Shown here in pieces: positions 26,384 to 35,320 of a stretch of DNA of 64,000 bases. Source of the stretch: Streptomyces sp. A0642 (lineage in GTDB: Bacteria; Actinomycetota; Actinomycetes; Streptomycetales; Streptomycetaceae); contig NZ_SSBL01000003.1 of the NCBI RefSeq assembly GCF_004795105.1, positions 496,001-560,000 on the forward strand, in the 5' to 3' direction. Made by a program: the position numbers and the translations under genes. The notes below the pieces were generated by a model that saw nothing but the letters and a program-made list of their open reading frames with translations, made no database searches and was not told the DNA's origin. Every line of letters starts with the position of its first letter. Positions within the stretch are counted from its first letter, which is position 1.

Positions 26384-26685
26384 CGGGCGAGGGCTGATAC
26401 CGCCGTATACACGGCACACTGCCGGTTTCCAGGTCCACCAGAAAGCGACGGGCGCGGTTCCCGAGAAGCAGCAGGGACGAAGCCGAGGAGTGAGGTGTCG
26501 GCGTACACCTGAACGTGCACCGGTAGGTACAGCTCAACGTACACAAAGCCCTTGAGCATTTTCGGGCTGTTGCTGATACTTGGCCATGGTGATCGCTGGG
26601 GGCCGTTTGTCTTCGCGGGCCGCTGCTTGATCGGTGGAAGTTCAGCGACGAGGATGCGGAAGACGAGATCACCCGGGGAGGCGTA
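26384..26685. promoter_or_regulatory. upstream region of the uronate-dehydrogenase-like gene with a 24-bp-spaced direct repeat
   Basis: About 300 bp without a gene. At 26502-26545 two 20-bp units starting CGTACACCTGAACGT and GGTACAGCTCAACGT match at 15 of 20 positions with a 24-bp period. They sit about 150 bp before the 26686 start. They could be regulator half-sites; this is a visual observation only. Confidence 0.35.
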
Positions 26686-27489
26686 GTGCGTCTGGGGACG
26701 GTGGCGGTGACGGGCGCGGCGGGGAACATCGGGTCCGTCGTGCGCAAGGCGCTTCGAGGTGAAGCGACGCGTGTGATCCTGCTCGACCGGGTGCCGCTGC
26801 GGCCGGAGGCTGGCAACGAGGACGTGCATACCATCGACCTACGCGACGCGGACGCCGTGGAATCGGCACTCGCGGGCGCTGATCAGGTGGTCCATCTGGG
26901 CGGCGTGCCGGACGAAGCGCCGCTCACGGATCTCCTCGACGCCAATGTGCTCGGCACCCACCACGTCCTGGAGGCGGCACGACGTTTAGGCACCGAGCGG
27001 GTAGTGCTGGCCAGCAGCAACCGCGTGACCGGCTTCTACCCCGTCGGGCATCTCACGAGGTCGCAGGAACCCGCACGGCCTGACGGCCTGTACGGGGTGA
27101 GCAAGGCAGCCATCGAGGTCCTCGGCCAGCTCTACGCCGACAAGTTCGACCTGTCCGTCATCTCCCTGCGCATCGGCAGCTTCGAATCCGTCCCGACCGA
27201 GCCTCGGCACCTGGCGACGTGGCTCAGCCCGCGCGACGCCGTCGGATACATTCGGGCCGCGCTGACCGCCCCCACCTCCACCCGCTTCGCCACCGTGTAC
27301 GCCGTCTCCGCCAACACCCGCCGTTTCTGGGAAATCCCTGATCCGGCGGTACTGGACTACACACCCGTCGACAACGCCGAACTCTACGCTGTCGACATTG
27401 CCGGAGCCGACCTCCCGACCGACCCGGCAGCACCCCAGGCCGGCTCCTACGCCCTGCCCGAGTTCACCCTCCCGCACCTCCGGTCCTGA
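26686..27489 (+). CDS. NAD-dependent epimerase/dehydrogenase, uronate-dehydrogenase-like
   Basis: 267 aa, GTG start with GGGGAGG upstream. Short-chain extended SDR with TGAAGNIGSVV at residues 9-19, the active-site ASSNRVTGFYP, and YGVSKAA containing the catalytic Tyr and Lys. The later RIGSFESVP and ATWLSPRDAVGYI stretches match uronate dehydrogenases, which oxidise glucuronate or galacturonate to aldaro-lactones. One TTA leucine codon lies at 26986-26988, so translation should depend on the bldA tRNA. Confidence 0.82.
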   Translation: MRLGTVAVTGAAGNIGSVVRKALRGEATRVILLDRVPLRPEAGNEDVHTIDLRDADAVESALAGADQVVHLGGVPDEAPLTDLLDANVLGTHHVLEAARRLGTERVVLASSNRVTGFYPVGHLTRSQEPARPDGLYGVSKAAIEVLGQLYADKFDLSVISLRIGSFESVPTEPRHLATWLSPRDAVGYIRAALTAPTSTRFATVYAVSANTRRFWEIPDPAVLDYTPVDNAELYAVDIAGADLPTDPAAPQAGSYALPEFTLPHLRS

Positions 27490-27746
27490 CCATTCGGCCA
27501 CCCATCAGCGACACCCTCCACGCGATCGGGCGCGCGTGGCCGATCGGGCTGACCATCGTGCGGTGCCGGTGTTGTGGTGCACCACGCACGGTGCATGTTC
27601 ACCCGTACCAGGTTGTGCACTTTCACGCGAACGCCGACATGAGGTCGGCCGCATTCCCCGGTATGCGGGCGATGTCCGCCTCCAAGCGCATCAAGGGTGC
27701 AGCCTCCGGATATGTGGCCGAGTCCTCTTCGCCTGCGCAGCGCCAC

Positions 27747-27779
27747 GGTGGGGGAGCCCGCCGTGTGGCTCTCCCCACC
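27747..27779. terminator. terminator hairpin between convergent genes
   Basis: GGTGGGGGAGCC, an 8-base loop and GGCTCTCCCCACC form a 12-13-bp stem with one bulge, 18 bp beyond the SGNH hydrolase stop and 258 bp beyond the SDR stop. No other feature is seen in 27490-27746. Confidence 0.65.
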
Positions 27780-27796
27780 GCGGAGGGAGATCCGGC

Positions 27797-28975
27797 TCAG
27801 CTGGTCGCGAGGGCGAAGGGCCCGTCGTGCGCGAAGACGAGCTTGGCGAAGTTCTCGCCGATACGACGGTGGCCTTCGGGGCTCGGGTGGATCGCGTCCG
27901 GCAGGGGGAACTGGTCGTGCTCGCTCGCGCCGTAGAGGCTGAGCCCGTCGAGGTAGTGGAGGTGGGGGTCCCCGGCGGACCGCTGTTCGACGATGCCGGC
28001 AAGCACGTCGCGGACGATCGCGAGTGTCAGCCGCCCGGCGGCGGTCTCCGCCGGATCACCGGTGGCCTTGAACTTCAGGGTTCCGCTGGAAAGGTCCGGC
28101 ATCAGAGGTCCGGGAGTGTTCTCGTGAGTCGGACACAGGAGGGGGGAGACCAGAAGCAGTGGGGTCGTGGGGTGGCCCTCCCGGATGGTGTCGAGGAAGC
28201 CATGAACGGCGGGAACGAAGGCACGCAGGCGCATGGCGTCGCTGTTGACGACGTTGATGCCGAGCTTGAGGCTGATCAGGTTAGCGGGTGTGTCGCGCAT
28301 CGCGCGGGCGGTGAACGGATCGACCATTGCGCTCCCGCCGAATCCAAGGTTGATCAGCTCCACACCGCCTGCGGAGGCGGCCAGGGCAGGCCAGATGGTG
28401 CTCGGGAAAACCGCGTTCGATCCCTGGCTGATGGAGCTGCCGTGGTGGAGCCACACCCGGCGCCCGCTCTTCGGGGCCGGCTCGACAGGGGCGTCGGTGC
28501 GCAGCGAGATGACCTCGGTGATCTCCGCGTGCGGGAGCCAGACCTCGATGTCCTTCTCGCCCGCGGGCAGGTCGGTGAAGTGAGCGGTTCCGGAGGGGCC
28601 CGGGGTGAATTCCGCGATCTGGGTCCGCATGTCGGTGATCGTGCGCAGGTTCCCGCCGTCCACTGTCGTCCGGGCGGTGAGGAGGCCGTCGACCAGGAGG
28701 TCATAGACGCCGTCCGGCGGTGGCGGGAAGCCGGCGTAGACACGCTTGGTGGGCCGGGTTTCCAGGTCGATGCTGGTGGCGCTGGTACGGAACACGAGCC
28801 GCACACCTGAGGGTTGGGCCTCGGCCACGGTCAGCAGGTCGTCGGGAATCTGGCGGCGCGCCCAGGCCGGCAGTCGGTGCGGCAGCAGGCCGTCAGCTGT
28901 CTCTTCAATGTCGAGGTGCCCCCGCAGGAAGTCCTCGGTGAGGGGTGTGACGATCCGGTTCCGTTCGGTGCTCAT
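27797..28975 (-). CDS. SGNH/GDSL-type hydrolase
   Basis: 392 aa from ATG 28975. The N-terminal 170 residues form a beta-rich domain; the SGNH domain follows with block I WLHHGSSISQG (nucleophile Ser in a GSS variant of GDS), the block II Gly (LGFGGSAMVD), the block III-like LKLGINVVN (Asn), and block V DAIHPSPEGH with the catalytic Asp and His. No signal peptide. Likely an esterase or carbohydrate deacetylase. The dead TetR gene immediately upstream was probably its regulator. Confidence 0.85.
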   Translation of the reverse strand: MSTERNRIVTPLTEDFLRGHLDIEETADGLLPHRLPAWARRQIPDDLLTVAEAQPSGVRLVFRTSATSIDLETRPTKRVYAGFPPPPDGVYDLLVDGLLTARTTVDGGNLRTITDMRTQIAEFTPGPSGTAHFTDLPAGEKDIEVWLPHAEITEVISLRTDAPVEPAPKSGRRVWLHHGSSISQGSNAVFPSTIWPALAASAGGVELINLGFGGSAMVDPFTARAMRDTPANLISLKLGINVVNSDAMRLRAFVPAVHGFLDTIREGHPTTPLLLVSPLLCPTHENTPGPLMPDLSSGTLKFKATGDPAETAAGRLTLAIVRDVLAGIVEQRSAGDPHLHYLDGLSLYGASEHDQFPLPDAIHPSPEGHRRIGENFAKLVFAHDGPFALATS

Positions 28976-29044
28976 TGCCTCAAGCCTTCTGATTCGGGGG
29001 TGGAGTGTCGGTATGGCGAGGCCGGCGCGCAAGGCGTGGGCCGG

Positions 29045-29609
29045 TCAGAGAGCGGACCGGCTTCGCACGCCGGTGTCGAGGCCGTCCGGCGTCCAGGCCG
29101 AGGACGGCTGCGCAGCGATGTCCGTGGGGTTGAAAGCGCCGGCTGCTTCCAGAGCGGCATGGCCATGGAAGACGCTGCCGAGCATGCGGACCGCGTGCGT
29201 CTGGTCCGGCTCAGCCAGCTCGTAGCCGCGAGGAATCGCCCGTGTCATCTGCGCGTGGCGGATACCTGTGCCGGCCGGGGCGGTCTGCGGGTCGAGCCCG
29301 GGCTGCTGCGTACCGCCCCGGCGTGCGCGCGGGCGTACGCCGGGTAGGCATTCGCGAACGCCGTCAGAGCGTCCTTGCCCGCCCCCGGCCACGGCGTCGG
29401 CGCCCCGCGGTCAGCGAGTTCCTCCCACGCGAAAAGCGCACTCGGAGTCCTCAGGTCACGGGAACTCTTCAGGTGCGCATACGGGCTGCCTGCTTCACGT
29501 GGAAACGCCGGGCCGGCGCGGACAGAGTCACTTGGTCGAAACCGGCCTCATCGTCGAGTTCCGCACCAGCGAGCGTCAGCCGCTCCGGGCTCAGGCCCGT
29601 CTGGACCAT
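29045..29609 (-). pseudogene. TetR family regulator, frameshifted (WHG-type C-terminal domain)
   Basis: From ATG 29609 the minus strand reads VQTGLSPERLTLAGAELDDE, the start of a TetR helix-turn-helix. The reading then breaks into other frames (LKSSRDLRTP-like, FANAYPAYARAHAG-like) and resumes with RGYELAEPDQTHAVRMLGSVFHG, the TetR_C_33/WHG C-terminal domain, ending at 29045. At least two frame changes and a few lost residues make it non-functional. It lies 69 bp upstream of the SGNH hydrolase, the usual partner arrangement. Confidence 0.7.
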
Positions 29610-29650
29610 AGCCTCTATCACCTCCCCACGTGCCTACATGTCCATGTGAT

Positions 29651-29671
29651 CTACCTATAGGTTATAGGTAG
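29651..29671. promoter_or_regulatory. palindromic operator upstream of the dead TetR gene
   Basis: CTACCTATA, GGT, TATAGGTAG: a perfect 9-bp dyad in an AT-rich island about 40 bp upstream of the TetR start. It is almost certainly the self-operator of that regulator and appears undamaged although the gene is broken. Confidence 0.7.
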
Positions 29672-30198
29672 AAGCCTAGCTGGTTAGCGTGCGGGGTGCG
29701 AGAGCAGCCGGGAGTCGGCCGTGGAAGAACTGGACGGCGCTCTCCCGAGGGGCAAGAGGGCAAGCGGGCAAGCGCGGCGTTCGGGCGCCGGTCGTCACCG
29801 ATGGCATGCCGCACCTGGCGCTCTGCCGCTGGGCGACCAGCGAGTCGGTCGAGGAGATCCAGCCCGACCCGAGATCGCGTCCCGACCGGCGAGGGCTTCG
29901 CGTCAGCGCCGCGAGCGGACACCCCACACTCAGCTCACCCAGTGGCTGAGACCTGCGCTCGGTTGCCATCTCCTACGGCGAGCGCACCGAATCGTCCAGC
30001 GTCAAAGCCGGAGGGAGGGGGCGCATGCGGGCCACCTCCGGGCATCCAGTCCACTCGGCGCCATGGACCCCGGTGTCAGGGACGCTCATCAGCCGACGCC
30101 TGTGGCGTGGGCAGGTGGCTGGTGCGCCGCCAGGTACCCCCGGGCCGTGCAACGCGACCAGTCCACGCAGCTTCCTGCTCGTCGAGATCTGCGCGCAG
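29672..30198. other. intergenic region, no gene seen
   Basis: About 530 bp. Open frames are Arg/Pro-rich and match nothing. If a divergent gene was once controlled by the operator at 29651 it is no longer recognisable here. Confidence 0.35.
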
Positions 30199-30996
30199 CT
30201 ACCCGAGACCGCCATTGCTCTGGAGAAGCTGGGCGTTGATCCATCCGCCCTCTGCCGAGCAGAGGAACGTGACCAGATTCGCGCAGTCCTGCGGCACGCC
30301 GAGGCGTCCCAGGGGCGTGAAGCGGATCATGTCTGCCTTTTGATCTTCGGCCATCCAACCGGTGTCAGTCGGCCCGGGGTTGATCGCGTTACAGGTCACT
30401 CCCAGATGGGCGAGCTCGCGGGCGGCGGCCAGCGTGATCCGGTCCATAGCCCCCTTGCTCGCGCCGTAGGGCAGGTTGCCGACGGTGTGGTCGCTGGTCA
30501 GGCTGATGATCCGCCCGCTTCCGTGCCGCCCGCGGAATCGCAGCCCGTACTCCCGGATCAGCAGCCACGTTGCCCGCGCGTTGACCGCGAAATGGAGGTC
30601 GAAGCTCTCCACCGTGGTGTCCAGCAAACCGGAGTCAACCGACTCGCAATGGCAGAGCACCAACGCGGTGACATTCCCCAGCTCCCGCTCGACGTTGTCG
30701 AAGAGCTGAGCCGGCACCGCCGGGTCGCTCAGGTCCGCCTCGACCGCGAGCGTTCTCGCCCCGTGGGACGCCACCTCCTGCCGCAGCCCTTCGGGCGCGC
30801 CAGGCTCCCTGCCCCACTGCATCCGTGCGTCATACGGAGTCCAGTACGTGAAGGCCACGTCCCAACCTGCCCGGGCCAGATTCAGAACGACGGACGCCGC
30901 GATCCCCGCCGAACGTCCCGCCCCCGTGACCAAGGCAAGCGGGCGCACGGCCTCTCCCGCGTCCTGCCGCCATCCCACGCGCGTCTCCCCAGTCAT
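30199..30996 (-). CDS. SDR family oxidoreductase
   Basis: 265 aa, ATG 30996 (GAGG 4 bases upstream; 31005 is the alternative). The cofactor motif is VTGAGRSAGIAASV at about residues 23-36, a variant of TGxxxGxG. The catalytic Ser is in SLTSDHTVG and the Tyr/Lys pair in YGASKG. NPGPTDTGWM and the C-terminal NAQLLQSNGG complete a classical reductase of the 3-oxoacyl-ACP-reductase-like group. Substrate unknown. Confidence 0.88.
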   Translation of the reverse strand: MTGETRVGWRQDAGEAVRPLALVTGAGRSAGIAASVVLNLARAGWDVAFTYWTPYDARMQWGREPGAPEGLRQEVASHGARTLAVEADLSDPAVPAQLFDNVERELGNVTALVLCHCESVDSGLLDTTVESFDLHFAVNARATWLLIREYGLRFRGRHGSGRIISLTSDHTVGNLPYGASKGAMDRITLAAARELAHLGVTCNAINPGPTDTGWMAEDQKADMIRFTPLGRLGVPQDCANLVTFLCSAEGGWINAQLLQSNGGLG

Positions 30997-31560
30997 GATC
31001 CTCATCCTGGCGGTCCGCCCATGGCGCGTCACTCGATTTTCGCGGGCCCTGCCATGCTCATTCATTCCCCTTGAAATGCGCAGCCCCGGCCGCCACGAGG
31101 CCCCCAGACTGTGGATGCCGGATTTTCCCCTCCTGGTGAGCCACCGTCCTTGGCCCGCTACCACCGGCCCGGGCCACAGACAGTTGGACCTGGCCGGTGG
31201 TGCCGGCGTCCTGCTCTGCCGCTTCACCTGCCGTGCCGATGACCAGGTCCTCGCGCGGGGCCCACGCCCCGGCCTTGCAGACGCACACCGATTCAGTGGC
31301 GGGAACGCCTCCGCAGGACCTCGGCCGCTGGTAACCCGGGCCTCACCTCGGCTGATCCGCGGTCGCCCCGGCCCTCACCCACACGGTCCGGACCGCGCTG
31401 AGCCGTGCGTGCCCACCGGGGGTCCGACGGGTGCGGTCAGCCTCCGGTCAGCTGCGGTACGGGCCGCCGACGCGGAATATGTGCCGTCATCGCTCAGCCC
31501 GCCGACCGAGCCGGTCACCGCCTTCGTCGCGGCCGGGCCGACGGATGACCGCCCGCTCTC
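30997..31560. other. intergenic region, no gene seen
   Basis: About 560 bp between the SDR gene and an IS5 tail. Nothing I can support. Confidence 0.3.
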
Positions 31561-31710
31561 GACGCCGAGACGTACAAGCTGCGCAACGCGGTCGAACGAT
31601 GCATCAACCGCCTCACGCAGTGGGGCGGCTTGGCCATGCGAACGGACAAGCTCGCGATCGCCTACGAGGGCGCACTCCACCTCACTATCCTGATCTGGAC
31701 GCGAGCATAG
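31561..31710 (+). pseudogene. IS5-family transposase C-terminal relic
   Basis: The plus strand reads DAETYKLRNAVERCINRL, then LAMRTDKLAIAYEGALHLT, and stops with TAG at 31710. This is the conserved tail of an IS5-family transposase. The 5' two thirds are absent. Confidence 0.65.
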
Positions 31711-31870
31711 GCGCGGGTCAGCGGGAGCTGTGCGCTGCCTGGAGCGTCGTCTTCCATTCCAGGGCGGGAAGCTCGTAGCCCCAGCGCTTCCGGCACCCGT
31801 CTGTCCCGTGTTCGGAGAGAAGCTCCTCAATCAGGGCCATGAAAGCCCGAGTCATTGCCCATACCTGTGG

Positions 31871-32641
31871 ATGACCAGCGATCTCCTCCGTCTCACCGTC
31901 CTGGGGCGTGCGACGCCCTATGCGAGCGTGGACAACCCTTGCTCCGGCTATCTGGTTTCCGGCGGTGGCACTCGGGTCTGGGTGGATGCGGGCAGCGGGA
32001 CGCTGGCGGCGCTGCAGCGGCATGTCCGGCTCGATGCGCTGGACGCGATCTGGATCTCGCACCTGCACGCCGATCACAGCGCGGACCTGCTCACCGCCTA
32101 CTACGCGGTGCTCTTCGCGGACACACAACGTGCCACGCCCATCCCCCTGTACGGGCCGCCGGGCATCGCTGACCGGCTGGCTCACTTCCTCACCAACACC
32201 TCGACGCGCAGCCCGGTCGAGTCCGCCTTCGCCGTCCACGAGCTGGATGACGGGCATCAAGCGCGCGTCGGCGCACTGAGGATGACCAGCCGGGCAGTGG
32301 CGCACGGCATCCCGGCCTTCGCCGTGCGCATCGAGGTCGAGGGCCGATCGCTGGTCTACTCCGGGGACACAGCACCGTGCGCGAACCTCACACGGCTGGC
32401 CGAGGCATGCGATGTGCTGCTGTGCGAGGCTGAGAGTGACCAGCTACCGGCCGAGGGCGAGCAGGTGCACCACACGCCCGAAGACACCGGCGACACGGCC
32501 GGCGCGGCCCGGGCGGGGCGGTTGATCGTCACCCACGTCGGCCGTTTCCTCACCCCGCAACAGGCGGTGGCACGCGCCTCGGCGCGGTTCGACGGTCCCG
32601 TCGACTATGCCGCACCCGGTGCTTCGTTCTCGATCGGTTAG
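31871..32641 (+). CDS. MBL-fold metallo-hydrolase (RNase Z-like)
   Basis: 256 aa from ATG 31871. The metal motif is ISHLHADHSADL (HxHxDH) at about residues 58-69, followed by VAHGIPAFAVRIE, YSGDTAPCANL with the bridging Asp, and a final THVG. The order matches the cyclic-phosphodiesterase/RNase Z-like branch of the metallo-beta-lactamase superfamily, one of several actinobacterial paralogues without proven substrate. No signal peptide. Confidence 0.87.
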   Translation: MTSDLLRLTVLGRATPYASVDNPCSGYLVSGGGTRVWVDAGSGTLAALQRHVRLDALDAIWISHLHADHSADLLTAYYAVLFADTQRATPIPLYGPPGIADRLAHFLTNTSTRSPVESAFAVHELDDGHQARVGALRMTSRAVAHGIPAFAVRIEVEGRSLVYSGDTAPCANLTRLAEACDVLLCEAESDQLPAEGEQVHHTPEDTGDTAGAARAGRLIVTHVGRFLTPQQAVARASARFDGPVDYAAPGASFSIG

Positions 32642-32810
32642 GCCACGACTGCCTGGGGCCGTTCGACCCCCACACCTTGGTCCCTGGCCTGCGGAAACAC
32701 TTCTGCCAGGGCCCTCCGCAATTTCATGGCACCGTCGCCGTCCACGAGCATCGGATCGGCGATCGCGATCGGTTCCTTGGGGCTGTCGACGCGGACGCCC
32801 TTCAGGTCAG
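32638..32810 (-). pseudogene. probable IS256-type (mutator) transposase fragment
   Basis: The minus strand reads DLKGVRVDSPKEP, then VDGDGAMKLRRALAEVFPQARDQ. GDGA followed by a helix ending in EVFPQARDQ is the usual text just before the RCWVHK motif of IS256-family transposases; that motif is missing and the frame ends at 32638. The 200 bp to the next gene hold nothing recognisable. Confidence 0.45.
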
Positions 32811-33008
32811 GAGGAGGCAGGAGTGCGTCTCGGACAAGCGGATTCTGGGGCGGACACCGTCGGCCCTCGGCCCGGCTCCGTGCCGAGGGACACGGGATCC
32901 GGTCGCGCGAGGAGACCTGTCGGCGACTGAAATGATCATTGGTGTGGCTGGTGTGATCTGGCTTCGGAGTCCTCGTGGACTCCCCGTTCACCGGGCTGAG
33001 TCCGCGTG

Positions 33009-33368
33009 TCAGCGGAACTCGTGGACCAATTGGATCTCGCCGACCATGTGGGCGTTGAAGTCGTCCAGTTCCTCGGCCGGGACCCAGAGCTCGAGGATCG
33101 TCTGCCCGCCGGCCTGTTGGACGGGATACCGGCTCAAGAACTCCGACTCGACCTCGAAACGGGTGACGAAGCCGGCGCCGTCGTGCTTCACGTTCCAGTC
33201 CCGCGCGATCCTGACCGCGTAGTCCTCGTTGAGGACCGGGTAGAAAATCGGCTGCTCGGGCAGCCGGGGCGGCCAGGCACGCCAGTTCAGCTCCCGAACG
33301 AGATCCAGCTCCTTGGGACCGGTGGGGCGCCACAGGGTCGTCGTTGCTTGCTGCCTGGTCATCTGCAT
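33009..33368 (-). CDS. ADP-ribosylation/crystallin J1-type conserved protein
   Basis: 119 aa (start 33368; ATG 33362 also possible). The text LWRPTGPKELDLV, FPPRLP-like WPPRLPEQPIFYPVLN, and the run YAVRIARDWNVK is characteristic of a small conserved protein family usually annotated ADP-ribosylation/crystallin J1. It is not a full ADP-ribosylglycohydrolase. Likely an intact single gene; function unproven. Confidence 0.75.
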   Translation of the reverse strand: MQMTRQQATTTLWRPTGPKELDLVRELNWRAWPPRLPEQPIFYPVLNEDYAVRIARDWNVKHDGAGFVTRFEVESEFLSRYPVQQAGGQTILELWVPAEELDDFNAHMVGEIQLVHEFR

Positions 33369-33536
33369 CGCTCTCTGAACATAGGCCGTCGGTACGGCAG
33401 GCCGGGAGACGGGACGATACCGGCACCGCGAACTCAGCCGCCCTGGGGTCCTGATCCCCTGATGGCAATGCGCCGGGCAGTTCACTGGCGAGCTGCGGGC
33501 GCGGCTCTCCGCCATGCTGACCGCCGGGCAGTGTGC

Positions 33537-33703
33537 CTAAGGGCTGTCCCGCGATTCCCGGCGGGCGCGCGACGACAGCTAAGGCACCTCGCCGCGTTGT
33601 CGAAACTCCCGACTACACCAGTATGCGGGCGTCTCTCCGCCTTGCGATGCACCGCATCTGACGCCGCGCGCTGATCCACCGGGAATCGCGGGACAGCCCT
33701 TAG
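33537..33703. repeat. MITE-like element, copy A (167 bp)
   Basis: It starts CTAAGGGCTGTCCCGCGATT and ends with the exact reverse complement of its first 25 bases, so the terminal inverted repeats are perfect. The interior is about 117 bp with no ORF of its own. It is about 94% identical to the copy at 52614-52781. It lies in the region between the divergent 33368 and 33801 genes. Confidence 0.82.
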
Positions 33704-33800
33704 TTCGCCCACGCCGGTCGACGAGTCGACCAGCGCCACGACCTCATGCCTGTACGTTGTGGGCTCCGGCAAGCCTATGAAAGGACGGCTGATCGCGGCC

Positions 33801-34403
33801 ATGCTTCTCGCTCATGAGGGCTGTTCGCCCTCCGTCGACCCCACGGCCTATGTCGCTCCCACCGCCACGCTGTGCGGGGACGTGCGCGTGGGGGCCGGGT
33901 GCCGGGTGCTGTTCGGTGCGGTGCTCACCGCCGAGGGCGGGCCGGTGGAGCTGGGTGAGGGCTGCATCGTCATGGAGAACGCGGTCCTGCGTGGCACCCG
34001 GCGGGATCCGCTGGCCCTGGGGCGGCAGGTTCTGGTGGGCCCCACCTCCTACCTGACGGGCTGCCAGGTCGAGGACGAGGTCTTCCTGGCCACCGGCAGC
34101 CGAGTCTTCAACGGGGCACGGATCGGGACACGCTCCGAGGTCCGGATCAACGGCATCGTCCATCTGCGCACGGTCCTGCCGGCCGATTCGATGGTGCCGA
34201 TCGGCTGGGTCGCCGTCGGCGATCCGGCGCGCATCCTCCCGCCGGAGGACCATCAGGGGATCTGGGACGTGCAGAAGGAGCTCGACTTCCCGGGTTATGT
34301 CTTCGGCCTGGATCGGCCCGGCGAAGGCCAGAGCCTGATGCCGGCCATCTCCGAACGCTTCGGCCGCAGCCTCGGCCGCCACCGCGACGACCACCGGATG
34401 TGA
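33801..34403 (+). CDS. gamma carbonic anhydrase-like hexapeptide-repeat protein
   Basis: 200 aa. The left-handed beta-helix repeats are visible as VAPTATLCGDVRVGAGCRV, LGEGCIVMENAVLRG, LGRQVLVGPTSYLTG and VEDEVFLATGSRVFNG. The family normally starts at the MLLAHEG position, so ATG 33801 was chosen; ATG 33777 is an alternative. The three zinc His of true gamma carbonic anhydrases are not all evident, so catalysis is uncertain; acyltransferase-like roles are possible. Confidence 0.8.
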   Translation: MLLAHEGCSPSVDPTAYVAPTATLCGDVRVGAGCRVLFGAVLTAEGGPVELGEGCIVMENAVLRGTRRDPLALGRQVLVGPTSYLTGCQVEDEVFLATGSRVFNGARIGTRSEVRINGIVHLRTVLPADSMVPIGWVAVGDPARILPPEDHQGIWDVQKELDFPGYVFGLDRPGEGQSLMPAISERFGRSLGRHRDDHRM

Positions 34404-34793
34404 GCCCCGCTCCGTCGTCTGCATGGGTGTGTCGGGGGTACTCCAGGAGGCGGGGACCCCACTTCGTGATCGGGGCCGTTGCCGCGGGTCAGGCCCGACG
34501 GTCATGACGGCGAACCAGCCGAATGTCCTGCGGAGCGCACCGCTGGCGGCCTCCCCTCGGTGCGCAGCCACGGGCCGCCCTTTCTGAGCGCGTGGATGAA
34601 GACCTCTCAAGAGAACGGGGACGGGAGTCCGACGATGTGCTGCCTGCCCCTGCCGACAGGTCGCGGAAAACGAGGCGGGCGAGCCCAGCAGGGACGAGCC
34701 GTCGACCACTGGTTCGAGGGTCGGGCCAGAACTCGTTCATACCGGGGACCGGACCCCGGCTCAGGTGCCTACGGACACCTCGTGGGCCGGGGA
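34404..34793. other. intergenic region, no gene seen
   Basis: 390 bp between the convergent 33801 and MerR genes. No gene or clear terminator identified. Confidence 0.3.
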
Positions 34794-35189
34794 CTACGGG
34801 GAGGTCGGGGCGGAGGTCTCCCAGGCGGCCATCTGCTCCCGGAACTTGGTGCAGCCGACGATGTCCTTCTCGCCGCACTGCAGGGCGTGGACGAGGAGCT
34901 GGTGGGCGTGGTCGAGGTCGATCATCCGCTGCTCCACCTCGGCGATCTTGGCGCGGATCATCGCCTGCCTGCGCGGTTGGTCCTCCTGGAACTCGCCGAT
35001 CTCCGCCAGGGTCAGCCCCGACTGCTGGCACGTGCGCAGCATCAAAATCCGCTGTGCGGCCTCCGGCGGGTAGCGCCGCTGCCCGCCCTGGCGCTCGGGC
35101 TCGGGCAGCAGGCCGTGGCGTTCCCAGAACCGGATGGCCGACGCCGGTACTCCGGTGATCTCCGCGAGCTGTCCGATGGTTATGCGCAC
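34794..35189 (-). CDS. MerR family regulator with C-terminal Cys pair
   Basis: 131 aa, GTG 35189 with AGGAG 7 bases upstream. Winged helix ITIGQLAEITGVPASAIRFW and GLLPEPERQGGQRRYP, then a dimerisation helix and a tail with ALQCGEKDIVGCTKF. Two Cys about nine residues apart, at the position used for effector binding in metal or redox sensors such as CueR, ZntR and SoxR, suggest a metal or redox signal. It is divergent from the class II aldolase gene with a long dyad between. Confidence 0.87.
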   Translation of the reverse strand: MRITIGQLAEITGVPASAIRFWERHGLLPEPERQGGQRRYPPEAAQRILMLRTCQQSGLTLAEIGEFQEDQPRRQAMIRAKIAEVEQRMIDLDHAHQLLVHALQCGEKDIVGCTKFREQMAAWETSAPTSP

Positions 35190-35235
35190 GTAGCCGCTCC
35201 TGCCGTTCCCGCGGTCCGGCTGTCGGCCGCTTGAC

Positions 35236-35257
35236 TTCAACCTGAGTTTAAGTTGAA
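35236..35257. promoter_or_regulatory. 22-bp MerR operator candidate
   Basis: TTCAACCTGAGTTTAAGTTGAA has perfect 6-bp arms and partial symmetry inside. A TTGACT box (35231-35236) immediately precedes it, the arrangement expected when a MerR protein sits in the spacer of the promoter it activates, here that of the aldolase unit. Confidence 0.65.
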
Positions 35258-35320
35258 GAGTGGGTCGTGCGAGCACGGCGGCGATCGAGAGCCGCCGGCA
35301 GCGGACTTCGGAGGTGCCGG

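Noticed and set aside
27398..28810. 470-codon plus-strand frame opposite the SGNH hydrolase
   Set aside because: Antisense shadow; the minus strand has the GSSISQG and DAIHPSPEGH blocks.
33537..33703. The repeat as an attenuator or simple terminator
   Set aside because: It is 167 bp with a conserved interior and a near-identical copy inside an unrelated transposase, which fits a mobile element better than a terminator.
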